NCBI RefSeq assembly: GCF_000330885.1
Contig: NC_020061.1
Span: forward strand, 472,717 to 536,716
Source of the DNA: Rhizobium tropici CIAT 899
Lineage (GTDB): Bacteria > Pseudomonadota > Alphaproteobacteria > Rhizobiales > Rhizobiaceae
Direction of reading: 5' to 3'
DNA length: 64,000 nt
The translations under genes and the position numbers were made by a program. Numbering within the stretch: the stretch's first letter is position 1; each line of letters opens with the position of its first letter. Below the pieces are notes generated by a model that worked only from the letters and a program-made list of their open reading frames with translations, had not been told where the DNA came from and did no database searches. This document shows positions 62,775-64,000 of this stretch, in pieces.

Positions 62775-64000
62775 TCACTGACTGCTGTACGTAGAGGGGA
62801 AGACGATATCCTGATCGACCAAGACATTGAACTCGTATCCCGGCCGGATTTGGATTGTCGGCTGAACGTTCAAGTTTTTCGAGATCGTCTGCTCGGCAAC
62901 GCGACCGAAGGTGTCCGCAAAATTCCGTCTGGCGGCATCGGAGGCCGTGTCCTGGGTGGCAAGCGTCGTGCTTTCGGGCATCGACATGTCGATGCCGGTT
63001 CCGAGTATCGCGACAAGTGCTGCCGAACTCCACGTGCGCCAGAGATGCCGATCGACCTTATCCTTGAACCCGCCATAACCTGCCCCATCGGTCCCAGCCA
63101 TGCCGCCGATTTGCAGCGTCGAGCCATTCGGGAAGATCAGATCGGTCCAGACGACGAGCACGCGGTCCTGGCCAAAGGAAACCTTGGAATCGTAACGGCC
63201 GAACAACTTGGCTCCCTGCGGGATCAGGAGCCGGTAGCCGGTGGCGCTATCATAGACATTCTGGCTGATCTGCCCGATGATCCGGCCCGGAAGGTCTGAG
63301 TTGAGACCTGTGATCAACGTGGCTGGAATGACCGAGCCGCGCTTCAGCTCATACGGCGACATCTGCGGCACGACCTTATTCGGCAAATAGCCAAGATCCT
63401 TGATGTCCTGATTGAAGAAATCCTCCTTCGAACTTTGGGCATTCGGGTCGACGTTCTGGGCCGTCAGCCCGGATTTCGATGCGGCGGTGTAGAGATCAGA
63501 AGCATTGTTGGCTGTCGTCGTCGCAGTCTGACGACCGGCGTCTGTGGAACTTTTAGCGGCCTTCTCGACATCAGAAATATCCACCTTCAAAGGCGAGTCC
63601 AAAGCGGTTGCCCGCGCCTGCAGGTGAGCCATCCGCTGGCGCTGAGCTTCACGGATATATTGTTCATCCTGCTCCCGCTTTAGGCGGGCTCGCCATTCCT
63701 CCTCTGATTCGAGCTGCGGGCCTCTTTCTTGCCGTTCCGTAGGCCGGCGGTCTATAACAGGTGCTCCCTTCTCCACCTTCTGCTCGACGGTGGGTGTTGG
63801 CTGGAGCACTTCGCGCTCACCTGGCTCGCCGATGATGCCGTCACTGATGCCGCGCTTGAGCTGGTCACCGAAGTTCGTCGCCGGTGTATTCAAGTTGCTG
63901 TCGATATCGTAGCTCCAGTTGAAGGGAAGTCCTCGCCACGATAGGCCGATCACGACCACGCCGAAGAATAGCGCGATGAGGACGGTTGCGGTAATAATTG
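62775..64000 (-). CDS. trbI: TrbI, mating-pore protein (VirB10 family), 5' end outside window
   Basis: The C-terminal 408 codons or so of TrbI. A transmembrane helix (TATVLIALFFGVVVIGL) is followed by a Pro/Glu-rich coiled-coil spacer (about residues 50-165). Then comes the VirB10-like beta-barrel domain: ELKRGSVIPATLITGLNSDLPGRIIGQISQNVYDSATGYRLLIPQGAKLFGRYDSKV and DRHLWRTWSSAALVAILGTG, ending FNVLVDQDIVFPSTY. It bridges inner and outer membranes in the type IV secretion channel. It is the last gene of the trb operon, which continues beyond position 64000. Confidence 0.95.
   Translation of the reverse strand, partial: IITATVLIALFFGVVVIGLSWRGLPFNWSYDIDSNLNTPATNFGDQLKRGISDGIIGEPGEREVLQPTPTVEQKVEKGAPVIDRRPTERQERGPQLESEEEWRARLKREQDEQYIREAQRQRMAHLQARATALDSPLKVDISDVEKAAKSSTDAGRQTATTTANNASDLYTAASKSGLTAQNVDPNAQSSKEDFFNQDIKDLGYLPNKVVPQMSPYELKRGSVIPATLITGLNSDLPGRIIGQISQNVYDSATGYRLLIPQGAKLFGRYDSKVSFGQDRVLVVWTDLIFPNGSTLQIGGMAGTDGAGYGGFKDKVDRHLWRTWSSAALVAILGTGIDMSMPESTTLATQDTASDAARRNFADTFGRVAEQTISKNLNVQPTIQIRPGYEFNVLVDQDIVFPSTYSSQ

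Noticed and set aside
1-64000. CRISPR arrays, rRNA, tRNA or repABC replication genes
   Set aside because: No regularly spaced direct repeats, no tRNA-like cloverleaf or rRNA sequence, and no RepA/RepB/RepC motifs were found by reading both strands.

Overview
The window looks like part of a symbiotic (nodulation) megaplasmid of a Rhizobium/Ensifer-type alphaproteobacterium. Three things point there. A 47-bp nod box (31511-31557) precedes a plasmid-borne glucosamine synthase (nodM), which is followed by a flavin reductase and a NolF/NolG-type RND efflux pair. A Ti/pSym-type quorum-regulated conjugation block (traG-D-C / oriT / traA-F-B-H, traM, traR, trbI) occupies the right end. The accessory genes (DUF736, ArdC, DUF1419, DUF3991-TOPRIM, ParB-like) are typical of rhizobial plasmids. 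No replication genes, rRNA or tRNA were seen.

Layout. 1-5150: a RIT element (three overlapping tyrosine recombinases, the third frameshifted) beside a 5'-truncated IS21. 5399-6706: a compact three-gene cassette resembling a toxin / HTH antitoxin pair plus a third gene. 6855-16792: a decayed prophage lysis/tail remnant broken up by nested transposons, namely IS110 inside IS66 inside a 30-codon membrane-peptide gene, and a second IS66 inside an IS630. Target duplications and inverted repeats let the insertions be reconstructed to the base. 17936-24067: a sigma-54 promoter, an MdtG-like exporter, a secreted SH3 protein, a MazEF pair, and several pseudogenes (ligD, mocR, an exonuclease start, parE). 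24234-31557: the nod-box locus. 31824-36622: an exported protein, two small heat-shock proteins with a ROSE-like RNA thermometer, a PHB-depolymerase-like protein and a PmtA methyltransferase. 37811-49585: the plasmid accessory module, with a badly decayed parB-like gene and a group II intron sitting in an HU gene. 49947-64000: the conjugation region.

How the parts work together. nodM supplies glucosamine-6-phosphate for Nod-factor synthesis under NodD control, with NolFG as a co-regulated transport system. The tra block carries relaxase, coupling protein, accessory proteins, oriT, and the end of the mating-pore operon (trbI). Its activator gene traR is split by an IS256 insertion with a 9-bp target duplication. 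Removing the insert restores exactly 234 codons, the length of Ti-plasmid TraR, while the antiactivator traM is intact. The copy here is therefore predicted to be locked off for quorum-induced transfer unless another TraR acts in trans.

All product names come from reading translated sequence by eye; no database search was possible.
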